DNA from: DASPTR01 sp041481365
Lineage (GTDB): Archaea > Thermoproteota > Bathyarchaeia > Bathyarchaeales > Bathycorpusculaceae
Assembly (NCBI GenBank): GCA_041481365.1
Contig: JBGPBS010000007.1
Coordinates: 1-33,650, forward strand
Length of the DNA: 33,650 nt
Direction of reading: 5' to 3'
Numbering within the stretch: position 1 is the first letter of the stretch; each line of letters starts with the position of its first letter. The translations under genes and the position numbers were made by a program. Of the stretch, positions 1 through 7,937 are shown piece by piece. Under the pieces are notes generated by a model. That model did not search any database. It was given only the letters and a program-made list of their open reading frames with translations, and was not told the origin of the DNA.

Positions 1-272
1 TTACCTCACCAACAACCTGATCGGCCGCGGCCCCATCCTTGGGCAACGCCTAGAAGCATGTTCTAAGCGCCCTTTAGGCAAAAAACCATTCCAGGAATCT
101 TCACCTATCGGAAATTAGCCCCAGTTTCCCGGGGGTTCTTCCGTCCCAAGGGTAGGTTAGCCACGTGCTACTGAGCTGTGCGCCGCGTCTCCAGCATGGC
201 TAGGAGACGCACGACTAACATGTCTTAACCCCATCCCGATAGCAGTAGGGTCCGGCAGGATCAACCGGAGTT
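1..272 (-). rRNA. 16S rRNA, 5' end (partial)
   Basis: The minus strand begins at about 272 with the archaeal 16S 5' sequence AACTCCGGTTGATCCTGCCG and continues through the conserved 5' domain to the left edge, so only about the first 270 nt are present. The 5' boundary is set by homology to known mature ends and could be off by a few bases. The gene is transcribed leftward, away from the protein genes. The sequence type is archaeal, not bacterial. Confidence 0.97.
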
Positions 273-519
273 ATACTCCTTGATGACCACAGCCAGACTT
301 ACAGTTCTTGGCTGTACGTCCGCAAATTCGACTGGATTTAGAGGGAAACAACCACTTACGCCAAAGCCCAATTCAGACCTAACGCGTTAGCATATCAGGT
401 CCACATGTTTGTCCCCGCAACTGGAGGCCAACTGCCTCATCCTATAGGGCGATATGCGCCTTTGTAGTCGGTGTTGAGCCGCCGCCGTAAAATTGCGGGC
501 ATGGCTATCATTTGCCAAA
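273..519 (-). other. 16S rRNA leader (pre-rRNA spacer)
   Basis: This gene-free stretch lies between the predicted rRNA transcription start (about 519) and the mature 16S 5' end. I see no tRNA and no ORF of note in it. Archaeal rRNA leaders normally hold the 5' half of the 16S processing stem with a bulge-helix-bulge site, but the 3' partner lies outside the window, so the cut site cannot be placed. Its role is inferred from position. Confidence 0.6.
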
Positions 520-541
520 ACGATCAGAAGGCATCTAAGCC

Positions 542-549
542 GATATAAA
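542..549 (-). promoter_or_regulatory. TATA box of the rRNA promoter
   Basis: The minus strand reads GAAACGTTTATATCGG here, a strong archaeal box A. A start about 26 bp downstream would fall near 519, giving a leader of about 245 nt before mature 16S. A second AT-rich element (minus-strand GTATATTAG, about 565-573) lies just upstream and may be a BRE-proximal or alternative box. The assignment rests on motif and spacing only. Confidence 0.6.
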
Positions 550-589
550 CGTTTCTTTCGGCTCTAATATACGTTGTGTGCCTGAGTTG

Positions 590-1306
590 TCAGTTCTCCA
601 GAATGGCGGGCAGTTCAGCCAGACTCTTGATAACTGAATCTGGTTCGACATCAACATCTGCCTTCATTGGTCTTCTTTTGATTAGAACAGTTTTGATCCC
701 AACGTTTTTTGGGCCTTTGACATCCAGATCTGGCATGTCACCGACAAATACGGCTTTGGAAGGAGTGACGCCTAAGGCTTGCAAGGCCTTCTGAAAGATC
801 TCGGGACTGGGTTTGCGTCGGTTGACCTCGCCGCTGATTACGACTACATCAAAATACTTTCTCAGGTCGAATCTTTCCAACAGGTCTCGCCCACACTCAG
901 GAATGCCGAAATTGGACACCAACCCAAGCTTGTATCTCCCATGAAGCTTCCTTAGAACATCAACCGCATCGCTGTCTAGCCGAACATGACGCGTGAATTC
1001 CTTGGCGAAAGCCTTGGTCGCGCCTGCTACGACTGGATCAGCAACACCGTGGTCGTATCCCAGTTTTCGCAACGTTTGAGAAACGCGCACGTTAAAATGA
1101 GGTTCTTCAAGGCTTTCACGAGACTCCGAATAAAACTTGTCACGGACCTCAAAATAAACGCGACTGAAATCATCAAACGGAACGTCGACTCCGTTCTCAG
1201 CAAGAAACGCATACATCTTCCTCAAACATGGTTCATAGTAAACTTCGTCGCTTTCAAGCAACAACAATGTGTCAAACAGATCAAAGAGTACCGCCTCAGC
1301 CAACAT
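590..1306 (-). CDS. HAD-superfamily hydrolase
   Basis: A 238-residue haloacid-dehalogenase-type phosphatase. Motif I is FDLFDTLL (nucleophile Asp9, Asp12), motif II is the Ser in GLVSNFG, motif III is the Lys in RRKPSPEIF, and motif IV is VFVGDMPDLD. An alpha-helical cap sits between motifs I and II, as in class I HADs acting on small phosphorylated metabolites; the substrate cannot be read from sequence. The length is normal for the family. The start is ATG at 1306, preceded by TCTGAGGTTCAGAC, where GAGGT is a good Shine-Dalgarno match. The gene stands alone, with its 3' end facing the rRNA promoter. Confidence 0.9.
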   Translation of the reverse strand: MLAEAVLFDLFDTLLLLESDEVYYEPCLRKMYAFLAENGVDVPFDDFSRVYFEVRDKFYSESRESLEEPHFNVRVSQTLRKLGYDHGVADPVVAGATKAFAKEFTRHVRLDSDAVDVLRKLHGRYKLGLVSNFGIPECGRDLLERFDLRKYFDVVVISGEVNRRKPSPEIFQKALQALGVTPSKAVFVGDMPDLDVKGPKNVGIKTVLIKRRPMKADVDVEPDSVIKSLAELPAILEN

Positions 1307-1410
1307 GTCTGAACCTCAGAACCAATGCTCAGCCGTGGCATAAAACGATTCTTTTCGGACAGCGCGGAGAACTCTCTAGGCTACACGCCGTAAAGACCGA
1401 CTCTTGGATT

Positions 1411-1659
1411 ATGGCAAAGAGAACATCCCGAAGCTTAGAAGAAGCACCCACGTTGGAGTCTTTACCACTGAACAACAAGAGCGACGAGATTCGAGAACAG
1501 ATCATTCTAGCAATGTCCGAAGAGCTTCCCGACACTGAAAAAGGAGATCAGGGTTCACTTGAGAGAAGAGTCAAAGAAGTAGGAGCTTTCTTCATCTCTG
1601 GAACGATCTTCACGCGATATCTTCCGTGTCAGTTGTGTTTTGTGCATAGTAGGGTCTAG
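1411..1659 (+). CDS. small hypothetical protein
   Basis: An 82-residue ORF starting at ATG 1411 and ending in TAG at 1659, overlapping the stop of the convergent winged-helix gene by 4 bp. It is charged and helical in its middle (KSDEIREQIILAMSEELP) and then turns hydrophobic and Cys-containing. Purine-first codons dominate, which favours coding in this frame over the minus-strand alternative. No family is recognised, and there is no good Shine-Dalgarno or TATA box. It could be a real small protein or chance. Confidence 0.35.
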   Translation: MAKRTSRSLEEAPTLESLPLNNKSDEIREQIILAMSEELPDTEKGDQGSLERRVKEVGAFFISGTIFTRYLPCQLCFVHSRV

Positions 1660-1994
1660 TTTCTTTTCAGCAAGTGTGGAGGAGGAACCTTCACGTCATT
1701 CTTGTACCCGTTGTCGTCTCTCTTGAGCAACTCGTTTATCTCCCGATGCCGTTGCAGAAAGTCTAATCCCTTATCGGTTGCTCTGTATACTTCTCTGGAG
1801 TTTGATTCAACCTTCTCCAATAAGCCGATTTTCAACATGAAATTAAGATACTCATTGAGCTGTGTGAAACTCAAGTTTGCCCTATACATGACTTGAGTCT
1901 TCAACGTCCCTTCTTTCGCTATTTCCAAGATTTCCGCGACGATGTAGAGTTTGTCTCTTCGTTTGGCGGATGGATTCGAACCCCATGGATTCAT
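1656..1994 (-). CDS. winged-helix transcriptional regulator (HTH_45-like)
   Basis: A 112-residue single-domain DNA-binding protein. After a short polar N-terminus come helices with the core AEILEIAKEGTLKTQVMYRA, a recognition region LSFTQLNEYLNFMLKIGLLE, and a wing with VYRATDKGLDFL. This is the usual layout of the small archaeal winged-helix family typed as HTH_45, common in TACK archaea. The ATG at 1994 is 8-10 nt downstream of the likely transcription start, with a weak GAGGA in between. The promoter carries an inverted repeat (2006-2038), which suggests autoregulation. The target is unknown; the divergent phosphodiesterase gene is a candidate. Confidence 0.85.
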   Translation of the reverse strand: MNPWGSNPSAKRRDKLYIVAEILEIAKEGTLKTQVMYRANLSFTQLNEYLNFMLKIGLLEKVESNSREVYRATDKGLDFLQRHREINELLKRDDNGYKNDVKVPPPHLLKRN

Positions 1995-2005
1995 TCTCTA
2001 TATTC

Positions 2006-2038
2006 CTCTTTCAGAACTGTTTTCTATAATTGAAAGAG
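2006..2038. promoter_or_regulatory. inverted repeat across the promoter of the winged-helix gene
   Basis: CTCTTTCA (2006-2013) and TGAAAGAG (2031-2038) form a perfect 8-bp inverted repeat with a 17-bp spacer. The spacer holds the minus-strand TATA-like element AATTATAGAA (about 2022-2031) for the 1656-1994 gene. The arms therefore lie near the expected transcription start and immediately upstream of box A, a geometry typical of an archaeal operator. Use as an operator is inference. Confidence 0.45.
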
Positions 2039-2181
2039 CCCTGGAACGTCTTAAGCGGTGTTTCGCCATTCTGAGTATTACTAAGACCGAAATATTCTCT
2101 AGAACAAACCTCTACTCGCGGGAAGGACTCAAAAAGACTTTATCTGCAAAGAAAATCAATAGTCTGCATTTGGTGAGAGAA

Positions 2182-2682
2182 TTGCTAGTAGGTCTAATTT
2201 CTGACACGCATGATCGCTTGCCCATGATCGACAAGGCCATAAGAGTGCTGAACGATGAGAATGTCGAGCTTGTACTTCATGCGGGCGATTATGTTTCTCC
2301 CTTTGTCATTCCCAAATTCAAAGAATTGAAGGCTAGGTTCATCGGTGTTTTCGGCAACAATGATGGTGACCATGAGTTTCTGAAAAGAAGATTCAGCGAG
2401 GACAAGCACTTGGAGATACGCGGAAGCTTTGCGAAACTGGTCCTGGGCGACGCCAAGATCGCCCTCCTGCATGGCAGTGATGAAGACTTGCTGAACGCAC
2501 TAATAGACAGCGAAGGCTTTGATGTTGTAGTCTATGGACATGCTCACGAGGCCAAGATCCATCGGAAAGGCAAGACGTTGATAGTGAACCCCGGCGAACT
2601 GTGCGGATATCTAACTGGAAGATCAACGATAGCGTTGCTCGACACTGAGAAACTCGAAGCCAGAATACTGGAACTGTGCTGA
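2182..2682 (+). CDS. metallophosphoesterase, MJ0936/YfcE family
   Basis: A calcineurin-like phosphodiesterase of about 166 residues. The metal-binding signature is complete: GLISDTHD (D-x-H), HAGDYV (GD), FGNNDGD (GN-D), ALLHGSD, and YGHAHEA (GH-x-H). The family hydrolyses phosphodiesters and model substrates with Mn or Ni; the physiological substrate is uncertain. An upstream extension to 1951 is open, but the chosen start is TTG 2182, because GGTGA sits 5 nt before it and the resulting length equals MJ0936 (166 aa). A TATA-like CTTTATCTG at about 2133-2141 fits a short leader. The gene is divergent from the winged-helix regulator. Confidence 0.88.
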   Translation: MLVGLISDTHDRLPMIDKAIRVLNDENVELVLHAGDYVSPFVIPKFKELKARFIGVFGNNDGDHEFLKRRFSEDKHLEIRGSFAKLVLGDAKIALLHGSDEDLLNALIDSEGFDVVVYGHAHEAKIHRKGKTLIVNPGELCGYLTGRSTIALLDTEKLEARILELC

Positions 2683-2770
2683 AAACGATCTAAACTGCTA
2701 ATGAAGATGTGCATTCACGAGCGAGCATCTAGTCTTCAGTTCAACGGCCGTGCTCAAGTGCCGTTCGTTG

Positions 2771-3703
2771 CTACTTGGTGTTGTCGTGAGGTTCTCTATT
2801 CTGGTTTGCCAACTCGAACAGTCGTGCTATTTCTTCGTCACTGGCTCCATTTCTCATCGGCGTGAGAATATCCACGAGGTTATCATTTCTCATTAGGCAC
2901 GGCTTAAGTCTTCCATCACTTGTGACTCGCAGTCGTGTGCAGTTTCTGCAGAACTCTGTGTTTTCGGTTGGGTGGATCACTTCCACTTTCACATCTGGCA
3001 GATGATAGATGCGCCGATTTTGCATGAACTGCCTAGTCTCGATCCTCACGGCTTTTTGACTCAAAACACCTTCGTATTCCTCTAATGCCTTGTGATTAGC
3101 CAAATAGTATCCGTCATCGACGTTTATCGGCTCAAGTTCGATCAACTGTAGAATGGCTCCCACTTCTGCGGCGAAGCGCAACATCGTTGGGAACTCGTAA
3201 TCGTTGACACATTTCAAGATTAACATGTTAAGCTTGACAGGATCGAATCCGACGTCCACTGCTGATTTGATGCCCCTCAAAACGTCTTCAATTCTTCCCC
3301 CAGTGAGCTTGCGGTAAACCTCAGGGTTCAGCGTTGGGAGGCTGATGTTGATACGTCTAAGACCACGCCCGTGCAGTTCTTGTGCTAATGGAGCAAGCAA
3401 TGCACCGTTGGTTGTCATGGAAAGATCCGACAAGCCACGTGTCGAAGAAATTCTTTCGACGATTTCCGGAATGTCCTTCCGGACAAGTGGTTCGCCTCCG
3501 GTCAGTTTCACTTTAATGACTCCAAAATCCGATGCGATCTTTGCGATGCGCCCGATCTCGGCGACCGTCATTTCCCTCCCCGAGCCTTCATCAGGCTTCT
3601 CTTCACCTTCCATGTGACAGAACTGGCAACGCAAATCGCAATGACTAGTGACTGCGACGCGCAAGTTGAGAAGTGGGCGTCCGAATTTGTCTCTAAGCAC
3701 CAT
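2771..3703 (-). CDS. moaA: GTP 3',8-cyclase MoaA
   Basis: A radical-SAM enzyme of 310 residues for the first step of molybdopterin synthesis (GTP to 3',8-cH2GTP, which MoaC then converts to cPMP). The SAM-binding cluster Cys are C22, C26 and C29 (CDLRCQFCHME). A GGEP motif at 69-72 contacts SAM. The second 4Fe-4S cluster that binds GTP uses C252, C255 and C269. The C-terminus ends NREPHDNTK, so the terminal Gly-Gly of bacterial MoaA, needed there for catalysis, is absent. It is last in a moaC-moaB-moaA operon, 2 nt after moaB. Confidence 0.95.
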   Translation of the reverse strand: MVLRDKFGRPLLNLRVAVTSHCDLRCQFCHMEGEEKPDEGSGREMTVAEIGRIAKIASDFGVIKVKLTGGEPLVRKDIPEIVERISSTRGLSDLSMTTNGALLAPLAQELHGRGLRRINISLPTLNPEVYRKLTGGRIEDVLRGIKSAVDVGFDPVKLNMLILKCVNDYEFPTMLRFAAEVGAILQLIELEPINVDDGYYLANHKALEEYEGVLSQKAVRIETRQFMQNRRIYHLPDVKVEVIHPTENTEFCRNCTRLRVTSDGRLKPCLMRNDNLVDILTPMRNGASDEEIARLFELANQNREPHDNTK

Positions 3704-3705
3704 CG

Positions 3706-4236
3706 TTATTCCCGGGCATGCTTAACGACGTGAGCCGCCTCGGTCGATATAAGCTTTTCAACGCAAAGTCTAACAGCGTTCGAAGAACCGGGAATGCAGA
3801 AAACTGCTTTGCCTTTTGCCACGCCGGCAATTGCTCGCGTCAAGACTGCTGCGGAACCGATTTCATCAAAGCTCAGGCGCCTGAAGATTTCGCCGAATCC
3901 GGGTAGAATCTTCTCCAAAAAAGGTATCACGGCTTCAATCGTGACGTCAGATGGGGCAATGCCGGTGCCACCGCACAACACGACTGCATCCAAATCTTGA
4001 GAATTGAGCAAGTTTCGCATGCCCTCTTCAATCATCTTTTTATCATCTGAAATCGTGTGCCGGAATGCTATCGTATGTCCGGCACTTTTAAGCATAGACT
4101 CGACAAGGTCTCCGGACGGATCTTTAACGGATTCGCCATTCATGATCTGCTGATAGCGGGACGTGCTTACGGTGAAAATGCCAAACTTCAGCCTTCTCGG
4201 CGCTTCAACCTTGTGTCTTCTCGCAGTTTCACTCAT
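3706..4236 (-). CDS. moaB: molybdenum cofactor biosynthesis protein MoaB
   Basis: A 176-residue MogA/MoaB-fold protein. The MPT-binding signature is VVLCGGTGIAPSDVT, followed by the family's conserved acidic helix and a late IPGSSNAV loop. Archaeal MoaB is thought to adenylylate molybdopterin, the role MogA plays in bacteria. Its ATG overlaps the moaC stop (ATGA, 4233-4236), and it ends 2 nt before moaA, so the three genes are probably translationally coupled. The N-terminal 15 residues are polar and lie outside the fold. The length is normal. Confidence 0.94.
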   Translation of the reverse strand: MSETARRHKVEAPRRLKFGIFTVSTSRYQQIMNGESVKDPSGDLVESMLKSAGHTIAFRHTISDDKKMIEEGMRNLLNSQDLDAVVLCGGTGIAPSDVTIEAVIPFLEKILPGFGEIFRRLSFDEIGSAAVLTRAIAGVAKGKAVFCIPGSSNAVRLCVEKLISTEAAHVVKHARE

Positions 4237-4679
4237 TTAGTAGCGCCTTTTTTCACCTTTTTCGTAACCTGAATGCTCTCAATCACCGTGCAAGGGTATT
4301 GTCCTTCAGCGTCCTTCTCATACTGCTTCACCATATCCCATATCGTCAAAAGGCCGACGACAGTGGCAGTCAAGGCCTCCATTTCGACGCCTGTTTGAGC
4401 CTTGGCCTTCACGATTGAGGTGACCTGAACCGCCGTTTTGCCCACGATTTTCGCTTCGACCTCTACACTCGCCAATGGCAGTGGATGGCAGAGTGGAATA
4501 AGAGTGCTCGTCTTCTTGGCGGCCATAATCCCTGCGATACGCGCCGTGTACAATGGATCGCCTTTCGAGACCTTTCCCTTTTCAATTAGTGTTATGGTTT
4601 CAGTTTTGAGGTTGATCGTACCTGTTGCGGTCGCTTCACGGAAGATCTCTGGCTTGTCTGAAACGTCAACCATAGTCAT
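4233..4679 (-). CDS. moaC: cyclic pyranopterin monophosphate synthase MoaC
   Basis: This protein forms cPMP from the MoaA product. The sequence has the diagnostic start MTMVDVSDK, the core TSTLIPLCHPLPL, the motif GVEMEALTAT, and AEGQYPC near the C-terminus. The reading frame is open to ATG 4802 (189 aa), but the start chosen is ATG 4679, because AGGAG and GAGG lie 4-14 nt upstream and the family starts at this motif, giving 148 aa. The extra upstream stretch is Lys/Gln-rich and unlike a MoaC domain. It is the first gene of the moaC-B-A operon. No moaE or moaD is in the window. Confidence 0.94.
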   Translation of the reverse strand: MTMVDVSDKPEIFREATATGTINLKTETITLIEKGKVSKGDPLYTARIAGIMAAKKTSTLIPLCHPLPLASVEVEAKIVGKTAVQVTSIVKAKAQTGVEMEALTATVVGLLTIWDMVKQYEKDAEGQYPCTVIESIQVTKKVKKGATK

Positions 4680-4865
4680 TTGCCTCTTCTCCTGTTTTCT
4701 TACTTGCTTGAACATTTTTGAAAGTTCTGGCTCTTTTCTGTTTTGTTTTTGCCCAGGTTTGCCTTCTGAGACCGTCGCCTTGCAATAGGCCTTGCTTATC
4801 ATAAGCGCACACCAAGAGCAGAAGTTATCATCAGATCATTTTAGGACCTAGGAGAACGACCAGGT

Positions 4866-5156
4866 TTAAGACGATTGCATATTCTTGTTGTCTGATTCTT
4901 TCCAGGTATCCAAGAGTATTTGAATTGCTCTAGTTTTGGGTGAACGGTCGTTAAGCTTGTACAGTCGTATCCTTCCAAACTTCTTATGTAGTAGGATGTT
5001 TTCAGCTTCCAACACGTCCAAGTGTTTCGCTGTTGTCTCGTAGTTTATGCCAAGTCTCCGTGTGATCTCAGAGACGTTGAGTTCCCCTAGTTGGGCCAAG
5101 ACCTTGAGAATCTTCATGCGCACCTTTGAACAGAAAACATCTTCAACATCCACCAT
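4866..5156 (-). CDS. ArsR-like winged-helix regulator next to cdc6
   Basis: A 96-residue winged-helix protein. After SKVRMKILKVLAQLGELNVS comes the HTH EITRRLGINYETTAKHLDVL, then a wing (KFGRIRLYKLND) and a C-terminal helix that probably dimerises. It is homologous in layout to ArsR/MarR-like archaeal regulators. It begins 3 nt after the stop of the Orc1/Cdc6 gene, and its Shine-Dalgarno (GGAGG) lies inside the last codons of that gene, so the two are co-expressed. The pairing hints at a role in regulating replication initiation or that operon, but no target is visible. Confidence 0.85.
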   Translation of the reverse strand: MVDVEDVFCSKVRMKILKVLAQLGELNVSEITRRLGINYETTAKHLDVLEAENILLHKKFGRIRLYKLNDRSPKTRAIQILLDTWKESDNKNMQSS

Positions 5157-5159
5157 TTC

Positions 5160-6344
5160 TCATGCCTCCTTCTCCTGCAAGAGAGCCCATAATTCTCTCT
5201 CCAAGTCGTTCGCAGGAATTCTCGGCAAATAGACAAGCGTTGATCTTCCTTTGGGACCAGCGGTCGAGACTTCTGTCTTGACTATGCCCATGCCTGAGAG
5301 ATTCTGCAGGTATTTCCAGAGTTGGGTGTGACTGTGAGGCTTAGTGTTAAGCTCTTCGCATGCTATCAGGTAGACCTGCTCGGCTTCTGCAAGAGAAACG
5401 CGGGCTTTGTGACCATCCTTGAAAAGCCTGGCGACGCCGAGGAGAAAAAGTTTTTCATGTATGCTAAGGTATGCTAAATCGCTTTTCTTCGCGGCGGGAA
5501 CTATGCTTGAGACAGCCTTCCTTACAGACTCCGCAGTGACAGAATCCGAGTTTTCCGCATTTGCGTATTTTCCTGCTCGCCAAAGGAGTTCGATACCGAA
5601 ACGTGCGCTTCCATTTTCAGAATGGGCAAGTTCGGCGATTACGTCAACTGTTTCTTCAGGCACGGCCAATGGTTTGAATGCTGTGACAACACGTTCATTC
5701 AGGATGTCTATTAGCTGCCGTTTCGAGTATTTCGCAAGATTGATTATGTTGGATTGCAGCGTGCTTCTTGTGCTGGCGTCCAATTGATCGATTACGCTTA
5801 TGTCTCTTAGAATGCATATCAACGATAGTCTCTGAGGTTTGTTCTGTCGAGCTTCTTGGGATCGGGTTAGTTGATAGACGGCATCAGATCCTTCTCGTGA
5901 AATCAGACTGTCAAACTCGTCGAGGGTGAGGATTGCATAAGCATTCTCATCGTCCAGGATTTGCATAAGAATGCGAATAAGCTCTTCGGCGGAATAACCT
6001 CGCTTTGGAAAATTGGGATGGAAAACCGCAACTGCATGTTGCAGGATGAGGAAGAAACTCCCATGATACTCTCGACAGTTGACATGAATGTATCGTAGAT
6101 TTGTGCCCAGGTTGGCAGCTTCTCGAACCATGTCAGTTCCGAATCGTTGCGAGAGCGCAGTCTTGCCTGTTCCAACCTCGCCGACCACGAGGACTCTCTG
6201 AGACATCTTTCCTGGAAACTGCAACATGAAATCGAAGAATTCCATGAGTAGACGCAGTTCCCTGTCTCTGTGGGGAAGCCTTTGAGGAACGTAGTTAATG
6301 TCGAGTTTCGATTCGTCCCTGAACACGTTTAGGTATTGTGGCAC
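5160..6344 (-). CDS. Orc1/Cdc6-family replication initiator (divergent paralog)
   Basis: A 394-residue AAA+ ATPase with C-terminal winged helix. Walker A is GEVGTGKT (55-62), Walker B is LTLDEFD (139-145), and sensor 2 is SARFGIELLWRAGKYA (246-261). The winged-helix domain covers about 290-380. Two conserved sites differ from the canonical initiator. Sensor 1, normally an Asn, reads ICILRDIS, and the Leu-Asp-x-Arg segment that provides the trans-acting arginine reads LDASTRS. It may be a secondary paralog with altered ATP turnover. The start is GTG 6344; no strong Shine-Dalgarno is seen. It leads an operon with the winged-helix gene. Confidence 0.88.
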   Translation of the reverse strand: MPQYLNVFRDESKLDINYVPQRLPHRDRELRLLMEFFDFMLQFPGKMSQRVLVVGEVGTGKTALSQRFGTDMVREAANLGTNLRYIHVNCREYHGSFFLILQHAVAVFHPNFPKRGYSAEELIRILMQILDDENAYAILTLDEFDSLISREGSDAVYQLTRSQEARQNKPQRLSLICILRDISVIDQLDASTRSTLQSNIINLAKYSKRQLIDILNERVVTAFKPLAVPEETVDVIAELAHSENGSARFGIELLWRAGKYANAENSDSVTAESVRKAVSSIVPAAKKSDLAYLSIHEKLFLLGVARLFKDGHKARVSLAEAEQVYLIACEELNTKPHSHTQLWKYLQNLSGMGIVKTEVSTAGPKGRSTLVYLPRIPANDLERELWALLQEKEA

Positions 6345-6437
6345 TGGGCTAGCCCCAAGAGGAGTTTAAGTCAAGATCATTGTTATCCTTTTCCCTAGGC
6401 TGGATCAAGTAGTCATGCTCTCATCATTATTGCAAAC

Positions 6438-6563
6438 GTGAATTGTGACGAGGCTTATGACAAGAAGCTGCAAGAAGAATTTGGTGAAGGATTTTGGCGA
6501 CAAGGTTCAGCTACGGCGGAAACACTGGCTCTCGACAGATACGTAACATTAATAAACACATGA
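6438..6563 (+). CDS. possible 41-residue micro-ORF
   Basis: A GTG-started ORF in the gap between cdc6 and the arginine decarboxylase gene. The peptide is acidic at the front and aromatic in the middle (EEFGEGFWRQGSATAETLAL), and purine-first codons predominate. It ends in TGA, 17 bp before the decarboxylase start and overlapping that gene's TATA-like element. No family is recognised. It may be a small protein, a remnant of a longer gene, or chance. Confidence 0.3.
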   Translation: MNCDEAYDKKLQEEFGEGFWRQGSATAETLALDRYVTLINT

Positions 6564-6580
6564 GTTGATTGTATGACGGA

Positions 6581-7159
6581 ATGATTCCTAAGTATTTCTT
6601 CCTGACTAAAGGCGTTGGCAAGCACAAGGAGCAATTGCAGTCTTTCGAGTTAGCGCTGAGAGATGCAAAAATACAGCATCTGAACTTGGTTAACGTGTCA
6701 AGCATAATACCTCCCGGCTGCCAATCTGCCACTCTGGAGCGCGGCGTGGAAATGCTGAGGCCCGGTGAGATAACTTTCTTGGTCTTGGCTCGAAATGCGA
6801 CAAATGAGCCTCACAGATTGATCGCATCTTCGATAGGTGTGGCTATCCCATCAGGGAAGAACAATTACGGTTATCTTTCAGAACATCACTCCTACGGACA
6901 ACCAGACGATAAGGCAGGTGACTATGCTGAGGATTTGGCTGCTTCGATGCTTGCCACAACCATGGGGTTACAGTTCGACCCAGAGATCGCATGGCACGAA
7001 AAAGAACAGCTGTTCAAGGCCAGCGGCATGATTATTCAAACAAGAAACGTGACACAATCGGCAACCGGCGACAAGGATGGCTTATGGACAACAGCCATCG
7101 CGGCCGCGGTTTTTGTTCCGACGAGAATCGAGCCTGCACGTGCGCAAAAACGGCGCTAG
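6581..7159 (+). CDS. pdaD: pyruvoyl-dependent arginine decarboxylase
   Basis: A proenzyme of about 192 residues that self-cleaves to form a pyruvoyl cofactor and decarboxylates arginine to agmatine. The cleavage motif NVSSIIPPGC is present; cleavage is expected between the two Ser (about residues 40-41), making the second the pyruvoyl group. The family blocks YFFLTKGVGKHK, ARNATNEPHRLIASSIG and a Glu-rich C-terminal half match. Agmatine feeds polyamine synthesis and, in archaea, agmatidine formation on tRNA-Ile. The frame opens at TTG 6569, but ATG 6581 fits the family N-terminus, and TTAATAAA (6549-6556) lies 28 bp upstream, consistent with a leaderless mRNA. Confidence 0.93.
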   Translation: MIPKYFFLTKGVGKHKEQLQSFELALRDAKIQHLNLVNVSSIIPPGCQSATLERGVEMLRPGEITFLVLARNATNEPHRLIASSIGVAIPSGKNNYGYLSEHHSYGQPDDKAGDYAEDLAASMLATTMGLQFDPEIAWHEKEQLFKASGMIIQTRNVTQSATGDKDGLWTTAIAAAVFVPTRIEPARAQKRR

Positions 7160-7216
7160 AAAGCAAGTAACACTCATTGCGTTCTAAAACCATATTAGCA
7201 GTTAAGATTAAAGCTA

Positions 7217-7921
7217 GTGGTGGTGAACACGAACTTGCCACTGAAATTGCAGACGCCAATGGTAATAGTCAACTTCAAAGCGTACAAAGAATCGACTGGA
7301 AAAAATGCCATCGAAATAGCTGGCAAAGCTGAAAAGGTGCATCAAGAAACGCATGTTTTTGTGGGCGTTGCTCCCCAATATGCTGACATAGCGACTGTTG
7401 CTAGGACCGTTGAGATCCCAGTTTTCGCTCAGCACATAGACCCCATAGAGTCTGGCGGCTTCACTGGACACGTGTTGGCTGAATCTGTGAAGGTCGCTGG
7501 AGCTGTTGGGACATTGATCAACCATTCTGAAAGACAGCTAAAACTGTCTGACATTGACCTGACAATCAAACTGGCGAGAGAAAATGACCTTGTTTCTTGC
7601 GTGTGCGCCAACAACCCAAACATAAGCATGGCAATAGCAACACTTGAACCAGACGTGATAGCCATCGAGCCGCCTGAACTCATAGGTACAGGAATTCCGG
7701 TCTCGAGGGCTAAGCCTGAAGTTGTCACTGACACTATTAGGCTTGTGAGACAGGTAAACAGCAAGGTCACGATTCTATGCGGGGCGGGCATAAGCAACGG
7801 GGAAGATGTTGCCGCTGCTTTGAGGCTTGGCACGCAAGGCGTACTAGTTGCAAGCGGAGTTGTCAAAGCGAAAGACCCATATGTTATCATGCGTGATTTT
7901 GCACATGCCTCTAAACGCTAG
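7217..7921 (+). CDS. tpiA: triosephosphate isomerase (archaeal type)
   Basis: This enzyme interconverts dihydroxyacetone phosphate and glyceraldehyde-3-P. The protein has the short archaeal form (about 225-234 aa versus about 250 in bacteria). Catalytic residues are in place: Asn/Lys in IVNFKAYKES, His in TLINHSERQ, and Glu in IAIEPPELIGTG. The phosphate-binding loops CGAGISNGED and GVLVASGVVKAKDP are clear. Three GTG codons in a row (7217, 7220, 7223) offer starts; CATATTA about 25 bp before 7217 favours a leaderless GTG. It is followed after 16 bp by the DUF89 gene and then the debranching enzyme, all on the plus strand. Confidence 0.95.
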   Translation: MVVNTNLPLKLQTPMVIVNFKAYKESTGKNAIEIAGKAEKVHQETHVFVGVAPQYADIATVARTVEIPVFAQHIDPIESGGFTGHVLAESVKVAGAVGTLINHSERQLKLSDIDLTIKLARENDLVSCVCANNPNISMAIATLEPDVIAIEPPELIGTGIPVSRAKPEVVTDTIRLVRQVNSKVTILCGAGISNGEDVAAALRLGTQGVLVASGVVKAKDPYVIMRDFAHASKR

Positions 7922-7937
7922 GTGAGTAACGGAACCC

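Noticed and set aside
1965..1990. T-arm-like GGTTCGAATCC on the minus strand
   Set aside because: The stems do not pair, no acceptor or anticodon arm is found, and it lies in the start of the winged-helix gene.
6345..6568. Origin recognition boxes upstream of cdc6
   Set aside because: No repeat resembling the known ORB or mini-ORB consensus could be found by eye.
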